Assembly: GCF_000382045.1 (NCBI RefSeq)
Contig: NZ_KB907454.1
Location: 310,001 to 374,000 of the forward strand
Direction: 5' to 3'
Length of the DNA stretch: 64,000 bases
Origin: Variovorax atrisoli 110B
GTDB taxonomy: Bacteria > Pseudomonadota > Gammaproteobacteria > Burkholderiales > Burkholderiaceae_C
In this document: positions 8,435 to 16,555 of the stretch, piece by piece
Layout: every line of letters starts with the position of its first letter
How positions within the stretch are numbered: position 1 is the first letter of the stretch
The notes under the pieces: generated by a model
Told to the model about the DNA's origin: nothing
Seen by the model: only the letters and a program-made list of their open reading frames with translations
Databases searched by the model: none
Position numbers and translations under genes: made by a program

Positions 8435-9408
8435 AGCCGATGAACAGGCAATCCACATGCTTCACTGCGGAAGTTTGCAGCATCCAGCCAGGCGCCGCGA
8501 ACCCGGCAGCCGGATCAGGACCCTGTGCCAGGCAGATCGGTGAGCGCAGCGATAAGCTGCCCTCGTGCCCCGAGCGCACCATCGCCGTGTGCGTGGATGA
8601 TTTCGGCCTGAATACCGGTGTCAATGCAGCCGCGCTGCACCTGGCGGAGATGCGCCGCGTGAGTGCGCTCAGCGCGATGACCCAGGCACCGGAGTGGGAA
8701 GACGGCGCGACGCGTGCACGGCGCCTTGACAGCCGGCGGATCGACGTCGGCCTGCATTTCAACCTCACGCAGTCGTTCGGTGGAGCGCCTGCGTTGGGGT
8801 CGGTGCAGGCCTTGATCGCGGCCACGCGTCTTCGGCTGCTGCCGAAGCGTCTTGTGCGCGAAGCCCTGCTGCGCCAGCTCGACGCGTTCGAGGAAGAGAT
8901 GTTCAGGGCACCGACCCACGTGGACAGCCACGAACATGTGCATCACCTGCCGGTGATAAGCGAGGTCGTGCTGGATGTGCTGCTCAAGCGATACGGCAGC
9001 GCGCTGCCATGGGTGCGCGTGAGCGCCGCGCCGGCCACGTCGCTGGCCGGATCTTTGCGAAGTGCCGATGAGCGCAAGGGCTGGCTCATCGACCGCGTGG
9101 TGGGCGCCGAGCCTTTCCGCCGTCGTGCGCGCTCGCTGGGATTCGGCGCCAACCGGCGCCTGCTGGGCGTGTACGGATTCGATGCGACCGAGAGCGGGTA
9201 TGGCTCCCTGCTGCGGCGATGGCTGAGGCAGGCCCGCAGCGGCGATCTGCTGATGTGCCACCCAGGCAGCGCGGCGGCAGGCGACGTCATCCACCGTGGG
9301 CGATGCGTCGAGTTCGCCGTGTGGTCCGACCCTCACCTTCCCGACCTTCTGCGTGAACTGGGCGTTCGCATTGCGCCCATGTCGGTGCTGCGGACCGCTA
9401 CAGCGTGA
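8431..9408 (+). CDS. YdjC/ChbG-family carbohydrate deacetylase (NaxD/LgmC-like)
   Basis: Metal-dependent deacetylase of about 325 residues. The metal-site motifs of the YdjC family are present: V-D-D-F-G (Asp pair), G-L-H-F-N-L-T (His) and V-D-S-H-E-H-V-H (His), with C-H-P-G near the C-terminus. Family members remove N-acetyl groups from sugars; NaxD of Francisella does so on undecaprenyl-phosphate-GalNAc before transfer to lipid A, which fits the two genes upstream. A GAGGA box at 8426-8430 lies nine bases before an alternative ATG at 8440; the 8431 ATG gives the classic ATGA overlap. Either start leaves the domain intact. Confidence 0.85.
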   Translation: MKPMNRQSTCFTAEVCSIQPGAANPAAGSGPCARQIGERSDKLPSCPERTIAVCVDDFGLNTGVNAAALHLAEMRRVSALSAMTQAPEWEDGATRARRLDSRRIDVGLHFNLTQSFGGAPALGSVQALIAATRLRLLPKRLVREALLRQLDAFEEEMFRAPTHVDSHEHVHHLPVISEVVLDVLLKRYGSALPWVRVSAAPATSLAGSLRSADERKGWLIDRVVGAEPFRRRARSLGFGANRRLLGVYGFDATESGYGSLLRRWLRQARSGDLLMCHPGSAAAGDVIHRGRCVEFAVWSDPHLPDLLRELGVRIAPMSVLRTATA

Positions 9409-9524
9409 AGATCGTGGAGCGTGACCCGGTCTTCGGCGGGAGCTTCATCGGCCCGCTGGAGGTGGACCCCGGCGGCTTCGAGTTGGGTGTACTGCCAGCC
9501 GCCGCCTCACGCGAGCGCAGCAGC

Positions 9525-9797
9525 TCACGGACCGAACCAGAAGAACAACCACGCTGCCACCGCGCCGAGCACGACCACCAGGAGCAACTCGTCGGCCCGG
9601 GCAGAAACCCACGCTGAAATGGTTAAGCCATCCCGTGTGCGCGCCTCCGGGACGTCCGAGGTGGAGAACGCGTTGTGCCATCTCGGATGCCGGAGCCGGC
9701 GCATCGGCCAGGTTGCGAATTCGGTTGTCCGTACTTCTTCGATGACTGGTTGCTGCTGCAAGGTGCGAGAAGGTGACGGCTCGAACTGAAAATCCAT
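9525..9797 (-). CDS. Possible small single-helix membrane protein
   Basis: An open frame of 90 residues with a polar N-terminal two-thirds and one strongly hydrophobic segment at about residues 69-88 (A-D-E-L-L-L-V-V-V-L-G-A), ending W-F-G-P. I recognise no family. It lies alone between the deacetylase and the two-component system, transcribed against both, with only a weak AGAGCAAG upstream of the ATG. The C-terminal tail anchor and the lack of a better frame in this stretch are the only arguments for it. Confidence 0.3.
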   Translation of the reverse strand: MDFQFEPSPSRTLQQQPVIEEVRTTEFATWPMRRLRHPRWHNAFSTSDVPEARTRDGLTISAWVSARADELLLVVVLGAVAAWLFFWFGP

Positions 9798-10312
9798 GGC
9801 TTGCTCTTGATGACGACGCGAGCCGATGCTCTCGTGGCGCGATGGATTTGCGATCGAGCGTTCATGTGGTTTCGTTCAAGAGGCTGTCCTCGCCGGGGAT
9901 TCGGATGCAATTCGCTCCGGCAAAGTCTTCGCAGCCATGGCGAACGCGCGTGACGCCTGCGGCCGAATCCACCGGCCCGGCGAGGGCGGGTCTTGATCAG
10001 ATCTTGACAAATGGTGGTTCGAGGGTTGATAGACGCAACTGATAATCGACTTCAACCCTGGTCGCTGTGAACCGTGACCGCGTTGCCGTTCCACTCATGC
10101 GCAATTGGATCTCATCGATGCCTGGATTCATGGGCAAACCCGTTGCGCGTTGACGGCTGGCAGACCCACCTTCTGGGACACCTCGGACGCAGGTGTCGCG
10201 CACCCGCGCGGCTACGCGCTCAGGAGCGCGTCTGATAATGCCGGGGTTGCCCGCGTGTGAATCCCATCGCGAGCCAGAGTGATGCCCGCTTCAGAACAGA
10301 AACACGATTCCC
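9798..10312. other. Intergenic region upstream of the two-component operon
   Basis: About 500 bases without a convincing gene. A sigma-70-like promoter is visible at 10004-10031 pointing to the response regulator. A 68-codon minus-strand frame (9997-10203) is present but has no recognisable domain and no clear ribosome-binding site. Confidence 0.4.
10004..10031 (+). promoter_or_regulatory. Candidate sigma-70 promoter for the response regulator operon
   Basis: TTGACA at 10004-10009 (perfect -35), 16-base spacer, TTGATA at 10026-10031 as -10. It would give a leader of about 275 bases before the regulator ATG at 10313. Confidence 0.35.
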
Positions 10313-11008
10313 ATGGCAAACGAGCGCATCCTGATTGTCGAAGACGATTCCCAGATCGCCGAGGTGCTGGCTGCCTATCTGCAGCGAGACGGCTACCTCA
10401 CATCCATATGCCGCGATGGCGGCGAAGCCATGCAGATGTTCCGCCAATGGCAGCCTGACCTCGTGCTTCTCGACTACATGCTGCCGCAGGTCGGTGGCAA
10501 CGAGATCCTTGCAGCCATCCGCCGGGCCGGCGATGTACCCGTCATCATGGTGACGGCCGTCGATGGAGAGGTCGAGAAGTTGGGTGCGCTTCGCTACGGT
10601 GCGGACGACTATGTCGTGAAGCCCTTCAACCCCAAGGAAGTGGTCGCGCGCGTGCAGGTCATCTTGAAGCGGGTGCGCAACATCTCTCAACAGAGCGCCC
10701 AGTCGCAACTTGCGTGGGGTCCGCTGGAGCTCGATCTCGATGCGGTGATGGCGCGTGTCGCGGGCAAGGCCGAGCCTCTGGATCTGACGATCACCGAGTT
10801 CAAGCTCCTGGCGACGTTGATGCGCCATCCGCGGAAGGCGTTCAGCCGCCTCGAATTGCTGGAGGCGTGCCTGCCCGAGAGCGATGCGCTCGAGCGCGTG
10901 GTCGACACGCATGTCCACAACCTGCGTCGCAAGCTCGAAGACCAGGGCGTCAGCGGCATCCTTACGGCCGTGCGGGGCGTCGGCTATCGGCTTGGCGACT
11001 CGCGATGA
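10313..11008 (+). CDS. OmpR/PhoB-family response regulator
   Basis: 231-residue DNA-binding response regulator. The receiver domain has the acidic pair D11/D12, phospho-acceptor D54 (L-L-D-Y-M-L-P), T81 and K103 (V-K-P-F). The C-terminal winged helix (about 135-228) has the conserved T-I-T-E-F-K-L-L, V-D-T-H-V-H-N-L-R-R-K-L and V-R-G-V-G-Y-R-L. Its stop overlaps the kinase start (ATGA at 11005-11008), so the pair is one unit. Closest in style to BaeR/PmrA/MacR regulators of envelope-stress and efflux genes; control of the flanking lipid A or exporter genes is inference from position. Confidence 0.93.
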   Translation: MANERILIVEDDSQIAEVLAAYLQRDGYLTSICRDGGEAMQMFRQWQPDLVLLDYMLPQVGGNEILAAIRRAGDVPVIMVTAVDGEVEKLGALRYGADDYVVKPFNPKEVVARVQVILKRVRNISQQSAQSQLAWGPLELDLDAVMARVAGKAEPLDLTITEFKLLATLMRHPRKAFSRLELLEACLPESDALERVVDTHVHNLRRKLEDQGVSGILTAVRGVGYRLGDSR

Positions 11009-12195
11009 AGCCATCGCGCCGGTCGCTGTGGTCCTGGCTCACCTGGCGGATGATCGCGCTTGCGATTGCCGCGACGGCGGCCGTGCAGGCGGGCATGTGG
11101 GTCCGCTACAGCTACTGGGAATCGAAGATCGATGCCCAACTGCCGCCGGGCGTCGCCGATGAACTCCGTCGGCTTGAGAACGGGCCCAAGAGCGCGGAAG
11201 TCTCGAAGCGCCTGAGCGAGCTCTACACCCAGTACGGCGACCGCTTCGTCACCCCGTCGGATTCGGAAGACCTGCTCGTCCAGATGCTGCTGAGCCTTTC
11301 GATCACCCCGTTCGTGGCGCTGTTCGGGCTGCTGCTGGCGCGCCGCATCGTCGAGCCCGTCTCGGATGTCGCGACGGCAGCGGAATCGGTCTCAATGGGA
11401 CGTTTCTCCGCCCGTGCGCCGGTGCTCCACTCCGCCCCAGCCGAACTCCAGCGCTTGGCCAATCACTTCAACTCGATGGCCGAGCGCCTGGAGGCCTACG
11501 ACCGGGAATTGCAGGACTCCAGCGCTGCGATCGCCCATGAACTTCGCACGCCGCTCACTGCCGCAATGGGGCGGCTGCAGGGCATCGTCGACGAGGTGTT
11601 CCCGCTCGACGAGAAGCAGATCCGGACCGTGCTCGATCAACTGGGGCAGATCAACCGCATCATCGGCGACCTTCAGGTCTTGTCATTGGCCCAGGGCGGC
11701 CGCTTGCAGCTGGAGATGACGGAGTTCGACCTGCACGGGTTCGTCGATGAGCGCCTCTCATGGGCGCTTCCCTCCCTTCAGGAGCGCGGCATGACGGCGG
11801 CCAACCATGTGAGCAGGAGGGAGACGGTGCGCGCCGACCGGGGCAGGCTGGGCCAGGTTGTTTCGGCACTGATCGACAACGCAGTGCGCTATGCGAGCGA
11901 CGGCGGCGTCGTGGAGATCGACTGCCGCGCCGATGCTTCCACCCTCGAACTGATCGTGCGGGACCGCGGCAAGAGCGCTTCGGTGGACGACGTATCGCGC
12001 TTCTTCGAACGCTTCTGGCGCAGCGAGCGGTCTCGCTCCCGCTATGCGGGCGGAACCGGCCTGGGGCTCTCGGTCGTGCAGGCCATCTGCCAGGCACATG
12101 GCGGCGAGGCCAAGGCTGCCGCGCGGCCTGGAGGCGGCTTGGAGATCCGGATCTGCCTGCCGCGCGACCAGGGGCTGCGCAGAGCGATCGGCTGA
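11005..12195 (+). CDS. Sensor histidine kinase, partner of the upstream regulator
   Basis: 396 residues. Two membrane helices (about 14-34 and 93-113) frame a short periplasmic sensor of roughly 58 residues, followed by HAMP, a HisKA dimerisation box with phospho-accepting H178 (A-I-A-H-E-L-R-T-P-L) and an HATPase_c domain with L-I-D-N-A-V-R-Y-A (N box), F-E-R-F-W-R (F box) and G-G-T-G-L-G-L-S (G2 box). All catalytic motifs are intact. A longer reading from 10714 is only the antisense of nothing and overlaps the regulator; the ATG at 11005, overlapping the regulator stop, is the obvious start. Confidence 0.93.
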   Translation: MKPSRRSLWSWLTWRMIALAIAATAAVQAGMWVRYSYWESKIDAQLPPGVADELRRLENGPKSAEVSKRLSELYTQYGDRFVTPSDSEDLLVQMLLSLSITPFVALFGLLLARRIVEPVSDVATAAESVSMGRFSARAPVLHSAPAELQRLANHFNSMAERLEAYDRELQDSSAAIAHELRTPLTAAMGRLQGIVDEVFPLDEKQIRTVLDQLGQINRIIGDLQVLSLAQGGRLQLEMTEFDLHGFVDERLSWALPSLQERGMTAANHVSRRETVRADRGRLGQVVSALIDNAVRYASDGGVVEIDCRADASTLELIVRDRGKSASVDDVSRFFERFWRSERSRSRYAGGTGLGLSVVQAICQAHGGEAKAAARPGGGLEIRICLPRDQGLRRAIG

Positions 12196-12451
12196 GAAGC
12201 GTTCGCTCCCGGAATGGGGAGCGTGCGGTTCTCCGGCTTGTGGCGCAACGCCGCACTGCAGGTTTTCGAAAGAAAGCCGCTTGACCAATCCTTGATGCGC
12301 TACCGACCGATCTTCGATGAAGCAGCGGCACCATGAGGGCATGAATCATTTCCAGGGCTCCAAGAAACGCATGCCGGCGCTGCCGCCGCAGGCGCAGGCG
12401 CAGGCCCCATCCTCCCGGAACACCTCAAGGACATCAATGCAAGGATTTTTC

Positions 12452-12772
12452 ATGAAGAACCCGCAGCATCAGAAACCATGGTCATCCGTACTGGCTGCGC
12501 TCATGCTGCTGGCAGCGGGGTCCGCAAGCGCGGGCGTGAGCTGGTCCATCGGCATCGGTTCGTCGAATGTGGTCGTGGTGCCTCGGCCACCGGCCGTGGT
12601 GTATGAAGCCGCACCGACCTACCTGATGCCGGCGCCGGTGTATCCGGTTCCGCCGCGTGTCCTGGTTGCTCCGCCGGTCATCTATCAGCCGCCCCCGGTC
12701 GCGCTGCGGATCGACCAAGACTACGACCCGTATCGCCACCACATGCACGATGACGACTGCGACGACTACTGA
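12452..12772 (+). CDS. Secreted PXPV-repeat protein
   Basis: 106 residues: a signal peptide (basic start, then A-A-L-M-L-L-A-A-G-S-A-S-A) and a mature part rich in Pro, Val and Tyr with repeated P-x-P-V-like units, ending in an acidic His/Asp tail (M-H-D-D-D-C-D-D-Y). Such PXPV-repeat proteins are common in beta-proteobacteria, with no established function. The acidic, His-containing tail could bind divalent metals (inference). The ATG at 12452 is supported by AAGGA at a spacing of about seven bases; an in-frame ATG at 12317 would add a polar stretch before the signal peptide and is unlikely. Confidence 0.75.
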   Translation: MKNPQHQKPWSSVLAALMLLAAGSASAGVSWSIGIGSSNVVVVPRPPAVVYEAAPTYLMPAPVYPVPPRVLVAPPVIYQPPPVALRIDQDYDPYRHHMHDDDCDDY

Positions 12773-12914
12773 CGTTCGCAGATGAGCGGCGCGGCGTGCA
12801 CCCTCGCGCGGCGCACGCATGCGCTGGCGCGACGGTTCGGCGAAAGGGCCGTCGCTCGCGCCTCGCGGCCCATCATGTCTTCTGCCTCTGCGGCAGCTGA
12901 ATCCCATTGTTCCG

Positions 12915-14576
12915 ATGAATGCCTCGCCTCCGGGCCCTTCCCTTGTTTTTGCCACCGACATGTGGCGTCTTCTGAAACCCTTCGCCGGTGTCGCCGCGGT
13001 CGCGACGCTCATCGGCAGCGCGGGTGGCCTGGCCACGGCTGCGCTGTTGGAGCAGATCAACACGGCCTTGCATGGCGCTCCTGCCCTCTCGGTTGCGGCG
13101 TTGTCCGGGCTCGCGGTCCTGGCCGTGCTCGCCGTCGGTGCGCATGCGGCGGCTGGCGTCCTCAACAGTGTGACGGGACAGCGGGTGGTTGCGGCCCTTC
13201 GCAAGGATGTGTCCCTGCGAATCGTGCGCGCGCCGATCTCCGCAGTGGAGCGCATGAAGAGCCACCGGCTGCAGGCGATACTCAATGAGGACATCGACAC
13301 CATCGGCGATTTCACGGCGGAGTTCGCCGGCCACGCTTCGGCTTTTGCCGTCACCGCGGGCTGCGCGATCTACCTGTTCAGGCTCTCGCCCGTTCTCTTC
13401 CTGGTCAGCGCGCTCGCGCTGGTCGTCGGCGTCCGGATCAATTTCGCTGCGGCGAAGGCCTGGAGCCGCAACTTTGAGCAGGCCCGAGCCGGCGAAGACG
13501 AATTGCAGAAGCAATACCGCAGCGTCGTGGAAGGCGCCAAGGAACTCCGGCTCAACCGGAATCGCCGTGCCCAGGTCCATGGCGTGCGCCTGTCAGGCGC
13601 AGCCGATCTGGTCGCGCGCCTCAAGGCCCGCGCGCTGGGCCTGTTCTGGGCCGCCGAAGGTACGAACTCGGCGATCTTCTTTCTGGTCGTGGTCTGGATC
13701 CTGGCTTCGCGCCCGTCGCTGGGAATCGATGCGCAGGTGGTCAGCGGCTTCATCATCGTGCTGCTGTTCGTCAAGGGACCGATCGAGGAGTTGGCCGCCC
13801 TGCTGCCGTTCCTGAGCCAGGCGCAGGTGGCGTTTCGGCGTATCGCGCGCCTGTCGGCGGAGTTCAGGGAGGAGCCGCAGGGCGCCGGCTGCGCCGAGCC
13901 TGCGCTTCTCGCGAGCCACATCGAACTGCGTCAGGCCCGCTACCGTTTCGAGGCCCGGCAGGAAGGCGCCAAGCCCTTCGAGGTGGGTCCTATCGACCTG
14001 CAGCTTCGACGCGGTGAGACGCTGTTCATCGTCGGCGGCAACGGCAGCGGGAAGACAACGCTCGTCAAGCTGCTGCTTGGCCTCTACCGGCCGAGCGAAG
14101 GACAGCTTCTGCTCGACGAAGTGCCAGTGGACGACAGCAGCCGCGAAGCCTATCGAGGGCTCTTCTCCGCCATCTTTTCCGACTACCACCTGTTCGACGA
14201 ACTGGTCGCGCAGGATGCGGAGCACGTTCGGGCCGCCGGCGAACTGATGCGACGGCTGGATGTCGCGGACAAGGTCCGGCTCGTCGACGGCATGTTTTCA
14301 ACCACGGACCTTTCGACGGGCCAGCGCAAGCGCCTCGCGCTCGTGCACGCTTGGCTGGAAGACCGTCCGGTGGTCATGTTCGACGAATGGGCCGCGGACC
14401 AGGACCCGGAGTTCCGCAACGTCTTCTATCGCGATCTGCTGCCCGAACTCAAGCGCGAGGGCAGGACCCTGATCGTGGTCTCGCACGACGATCGCTACTT
14501 CGATGTCGCGGACCGCGTGATCCGGATGAGCGCGGGGCGGGTGGTCGAGGAGTTCGTCCCGCCTGAAAAGCCGTAG
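12915..14576 (+). CDS. SyrD/PvdE-family cyclic-peptide ABC exporter
   Basis: 553 residues, fused membrane domain (six helices, residues 1-310) and ATPase. Walker A is G-G-N-G-S-G-K-T, the signature is the atypical L-S-T-G-Q-R-K-R-L-A characteristic of SyrD/PvdE, and Walker B reads V-V-M-F-D-E-W with the D-Q-D-P-E-F that follows in this family; the switch His is in V-S-H-D-D. Known members export lipopeptides or the pyoverdine precursor from the cytoplasm. A MacA-MacB-channel set of the type that includes PvdRT-OpmQ lies 7 kb away, but no peptide synthetase is in the window. The start is the ATG at 12915; upstream codons to 12819 are open. Confidence 0.9.
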   Translation: MNASPPGPSLVFATDMWRLLKPFAGVAAVATLIGSAGGLATAALLEQINTALHGAPALSVAALSGLAVLAVLAVGAHAAAGVLNSVTGQRVVAALRKDVSLRIVRAPISAVERMKSHRLQAILNEDIDTIGDFTAEFAGHASAFAVTAGCAIYLFRLSPVLFLVSALALVVGVRINFAAAKAWSRNFEQARAGEDELQKQYRSVVEGAKELRLNRNRRAQVHGVRLSGAADLVARLKARALGLFWAAEGTNSAIFFLVVVWILASRPSLGIDAQVVSGFIIVLLFVKGPIEELAALLPFLSQAQVAFRRIARLSAEFREEPQGAGCAEPALLASHIELRQARYRFEARQEGAKPFEVGPIDLQLRRGETLFIVGGNGSGKTTLVKLLLGLYRPSEGQLLLDEVPVDDSSREAYRGLFSAIFSDYHLFDELVAQDAEHVRAAGELMRRLDVADKVRLVDGMFSTTDLSTGQRKRLALVHAWLEDRPVVMFDEWAADQDPEFRNVFYRDLLPELKREGRTLIVVSHDDRYFDVADRVIRMSAGRVVEEFVPPEKP

Positions 14577-14626
14577 TCATGCAGGTCGTTCGTGGCGGAT
14601 ACTAAATAGTCTTGGCTACGGCCGCA

Positions 14627-16078
14627 TCACTGCAGCCGGACCAGCGATGACAGCTGCGCGAACCGTTGCGGGGATCGGAAGCGCAGATGGAGCGCATAGA
14701 CCGCCGCCACCAACCCGGCTGCCAGCACGCTGAAGGCCAACGCGTAGCTCGGTCCGGCCGGCAGTCCTGAAAGGAGCTGGACGTGGGTAATCATCTGCCA
14801 CAGGAAGAACATCAGCACGGCCGCGCTGATCACCGGTGCAAGCAGCGATCGCCAGCGCGAGACCTTCATCGGATGCTTCCGGAAGAACGCGATGACGGCC
14901 AGCGCGGCAAGCACCTGACAGGTCAACACGCCGATCGCCGACGGAACGCTCGCCCAGGGCAGGGCCTGGAGCATCGGATCCAGGCCTGCCATTGCACACA
15001 GCAGGACCAGCATCACCGATATGCACAGCGTTGCCGCGGACGCCACGTGCGGGGATCTGTGCCTGTGGTGCGTGCGGGACAGCCGGCTCCAGACAAGGCC
15101 GCAGACGGCGAGCGCGTGCCAGTATCTCGCCAGCACGTTCGTGAAACTCAGTACGGCGGCAAAGAGGCTGGTGATGACCAGCACCGCGCCGATCCTGGCC
15201 GCAGTGGGTCCAGCCAGGGTCGAGAACATCGACAGCCACATGCCGCCGGGGTCGTTTGTTGCCACCGCCACGGCCTGCGAGAGTCCGAAATGATTCAGCA
15301 TCAGCAGGATGGACCCCGCATACAGAATGCCGATGAATGCGATCGACAGGTACATCGCTCGAGGCACCGAGCGTCGAGGGTCCCTGGCCTCCTGCGAGTA
15401 GATCGCCGCCGTTTCGAAGCCCATGAACGATGCGACGACGAAGATCAGCGAAGGCCCGAACCCGGGGGTGAACACGGCCTCCGGCGAGAACGGCGTGAGG
15501 GACAGCGCGTGGCCGGCGAGCCGCAGGTTGAAGACTTCGAGAAGGTCCGCCAACAATATGGCGCCGACCTCCGACAGCATCAGAATCAGGAGCAGTCGCC
15601 CGCTGAACTCGATGCCGCGTACGCAAAGCAGGTGCGCACCCACGGCGCAGCCCATCGCCCAGGCCCACCATGGCGCGTCAAGATCCAGCGAAGCCATCGC
15701 AATGTGGATGAAGTGCCCCAGCATCGCATAGCAGGCCAGCTGGATCGCGATGTACGACAACACCGCAATGCATGCTCCCCCGATGCCCGGAATTGTGCCC
15801 AGGCCCTTAGTGATGTAGGCGTAGAAGGCGCCGCCGTTCTCCACATAGGGACTCATGGCGCAGAAGCCGACGGCAAAAAGCAGATACGCAGCACAGACGA
15901 TGGCGTAGGAGCCGGGCAGGCCGATGCCATTGCCCAGCGTGATGCTCACGGGCACACCGCCTCCCATTGAGGTCAGCGGGCCATTCGTCGTGATCACCAT
16001 CAGGAAGATGCCGAACCAACCGATCGCATCCCGCTTGAGGCCCGTGTGTTCCGCTGGCGGACTCGCTGGTTCAGACAT
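14627..16078 (-). CDS. APC-superfamily amino acid/polyamine permease
   Basis: 483-residue transporter with about twelve membrane helices. The first helices show the APC substrate motif G-G-x-P-V-S-I-T-L-G-N and helix 6 carries F-x-G-F-E-T-A-A followed by E-A-R-D-P-R-R-S-V-P-R-A, typical of the family and of the second permease in this window. It is the third gene of a unit with a flavin amine oxidase and a SnoaL-like protein, so its substrate is probably an amine or amino acid that the oxidase handles. I chose the second ATG (16078); an upstream ATG at 16096 would add six residues. Confidence 0.9.
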   Translation of the reverse strand: MSEPASPPAEHTGLKRDAIGWFGIFLMVITTNGPLTSMGGGVPVSITLGNGIGLPGSYAIVCAAYLLFAVGFCAMSPYVENGGAFYAYITKGLGTIPGIGGACIAVLSYIAIQLACYAMLGHFIHIAMASLDLDAPWWAWAMGCAVGAHLLCVRGIEFSGRLLLILMLSEVGAILLADLLEVFNLRLAGHALSLTPFSPEAVFTPGFGPSLIFVVASFMGFETAAIYSQEARDPRRSVPRAMYLSIAFIGILYAGSILLMLNHFGLSQAVAVATNDPGGMWLSMFSTLAGPTAARIGAVLVITSLFAAVLSFTNVLARYWHALAVCGLVWSRLSRTHHRHRSPHVASAATLCISVMLVLLCAMAGLDPMLQALPWASVPSAIGVLTCQVLAALAVIAFFRKHPMKVSRWRSLLAPVISAAVLMFFLWQMITHVQLLSGLPAGPSYALAFSVLAAGLVAAVYALHLRFRSPQRFAQLSSLVRLQ

Positions 16079-16119
16079 CGCATGCTCCTTGCACATGAAT
16101 CAGGGGCCTAGCCGCCGGC

Positions 16120-16497
16120 CTAGGAGGTACCAAAATCGCCCATGCCATACATGTCGGCCGCGATGACCCAGGAAGCCCCTTGCCTGCGCCAGGCCGTGAG
16201 CGATCGTAGCGCGATCACCTCGCCGGCCGGCCCGTCTGCCGGCGGAGAAGTCCACTCCAGCCAAGTGACCGCCGCGCCTTCCGCGAGCTCCATCGTCCGC
16301 ACGGAGCGAATCGAGAGCTTGGGCGTCATCTTGAGCATGTCCGCGAGCGCTGGCAGCAAGTCGGCACCCACGGTGATGCCGAGAGCGCCCTCGCCGCTGA
16401 CGCTCGCGTCCGGCGCGAACATCTCCTGCTGCAGCAAGCGAGCGTCGCCTCGGCGGCACAAGGTCTGAAGTCTTTCGATGGCCTGTTCCAGCGTCAT
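16120..16497 (-). CDS. SnoaL/NTF2-like (DUF4440-type) protein
   Basis: 125 residues with the pattern of an NTF2-fold protein: an N-terminal helix pair, then the F-x-x-D-A-S-V-S-G-E-G-A strand, ending in a W-V-I-A-A-D-M-Y-G-M strand. Members act as small isomerases, ligand binders or, often, have unknown roles. The start at 16497 has a strong AAAGGAGAA eight bases upstream. It sits between the amine oxidase and the permease with small gaps, in one operon. Function not assigned. Confidence 0.75.
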   Translation of the reverse strand: MTLEQAIERLQTLCRRGDARLLQQEMFAPDASVSGEGALGITVGADLLPALADMLKMTPKLSIRSVRTMELAEGAAVTWLEWTSPPADGPAGEVIALRSLTAWRRQGASWVIAADMYGMGDFGTS

Positions 16498-16555
16498 AGC
16501 TTTGTTCTCCTTTGAAAAATGGTGTGTCGGATCGGGGCTCTTGGGACTTTTCTTG

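Noticed and set aside
9997-10203. Minus-strand frame of 68 codons
   Set aside because: No ribosome-binding site, no family, and it covers the candidate promoter of the two-component operon.
10714-12195. Sensor kinase read as a 493-residue protein
   Set aside because: The first 97 codons overlap the response regulator in another frame; the ATG at 11005 overlapping the regulator stop gives a normal kinase.
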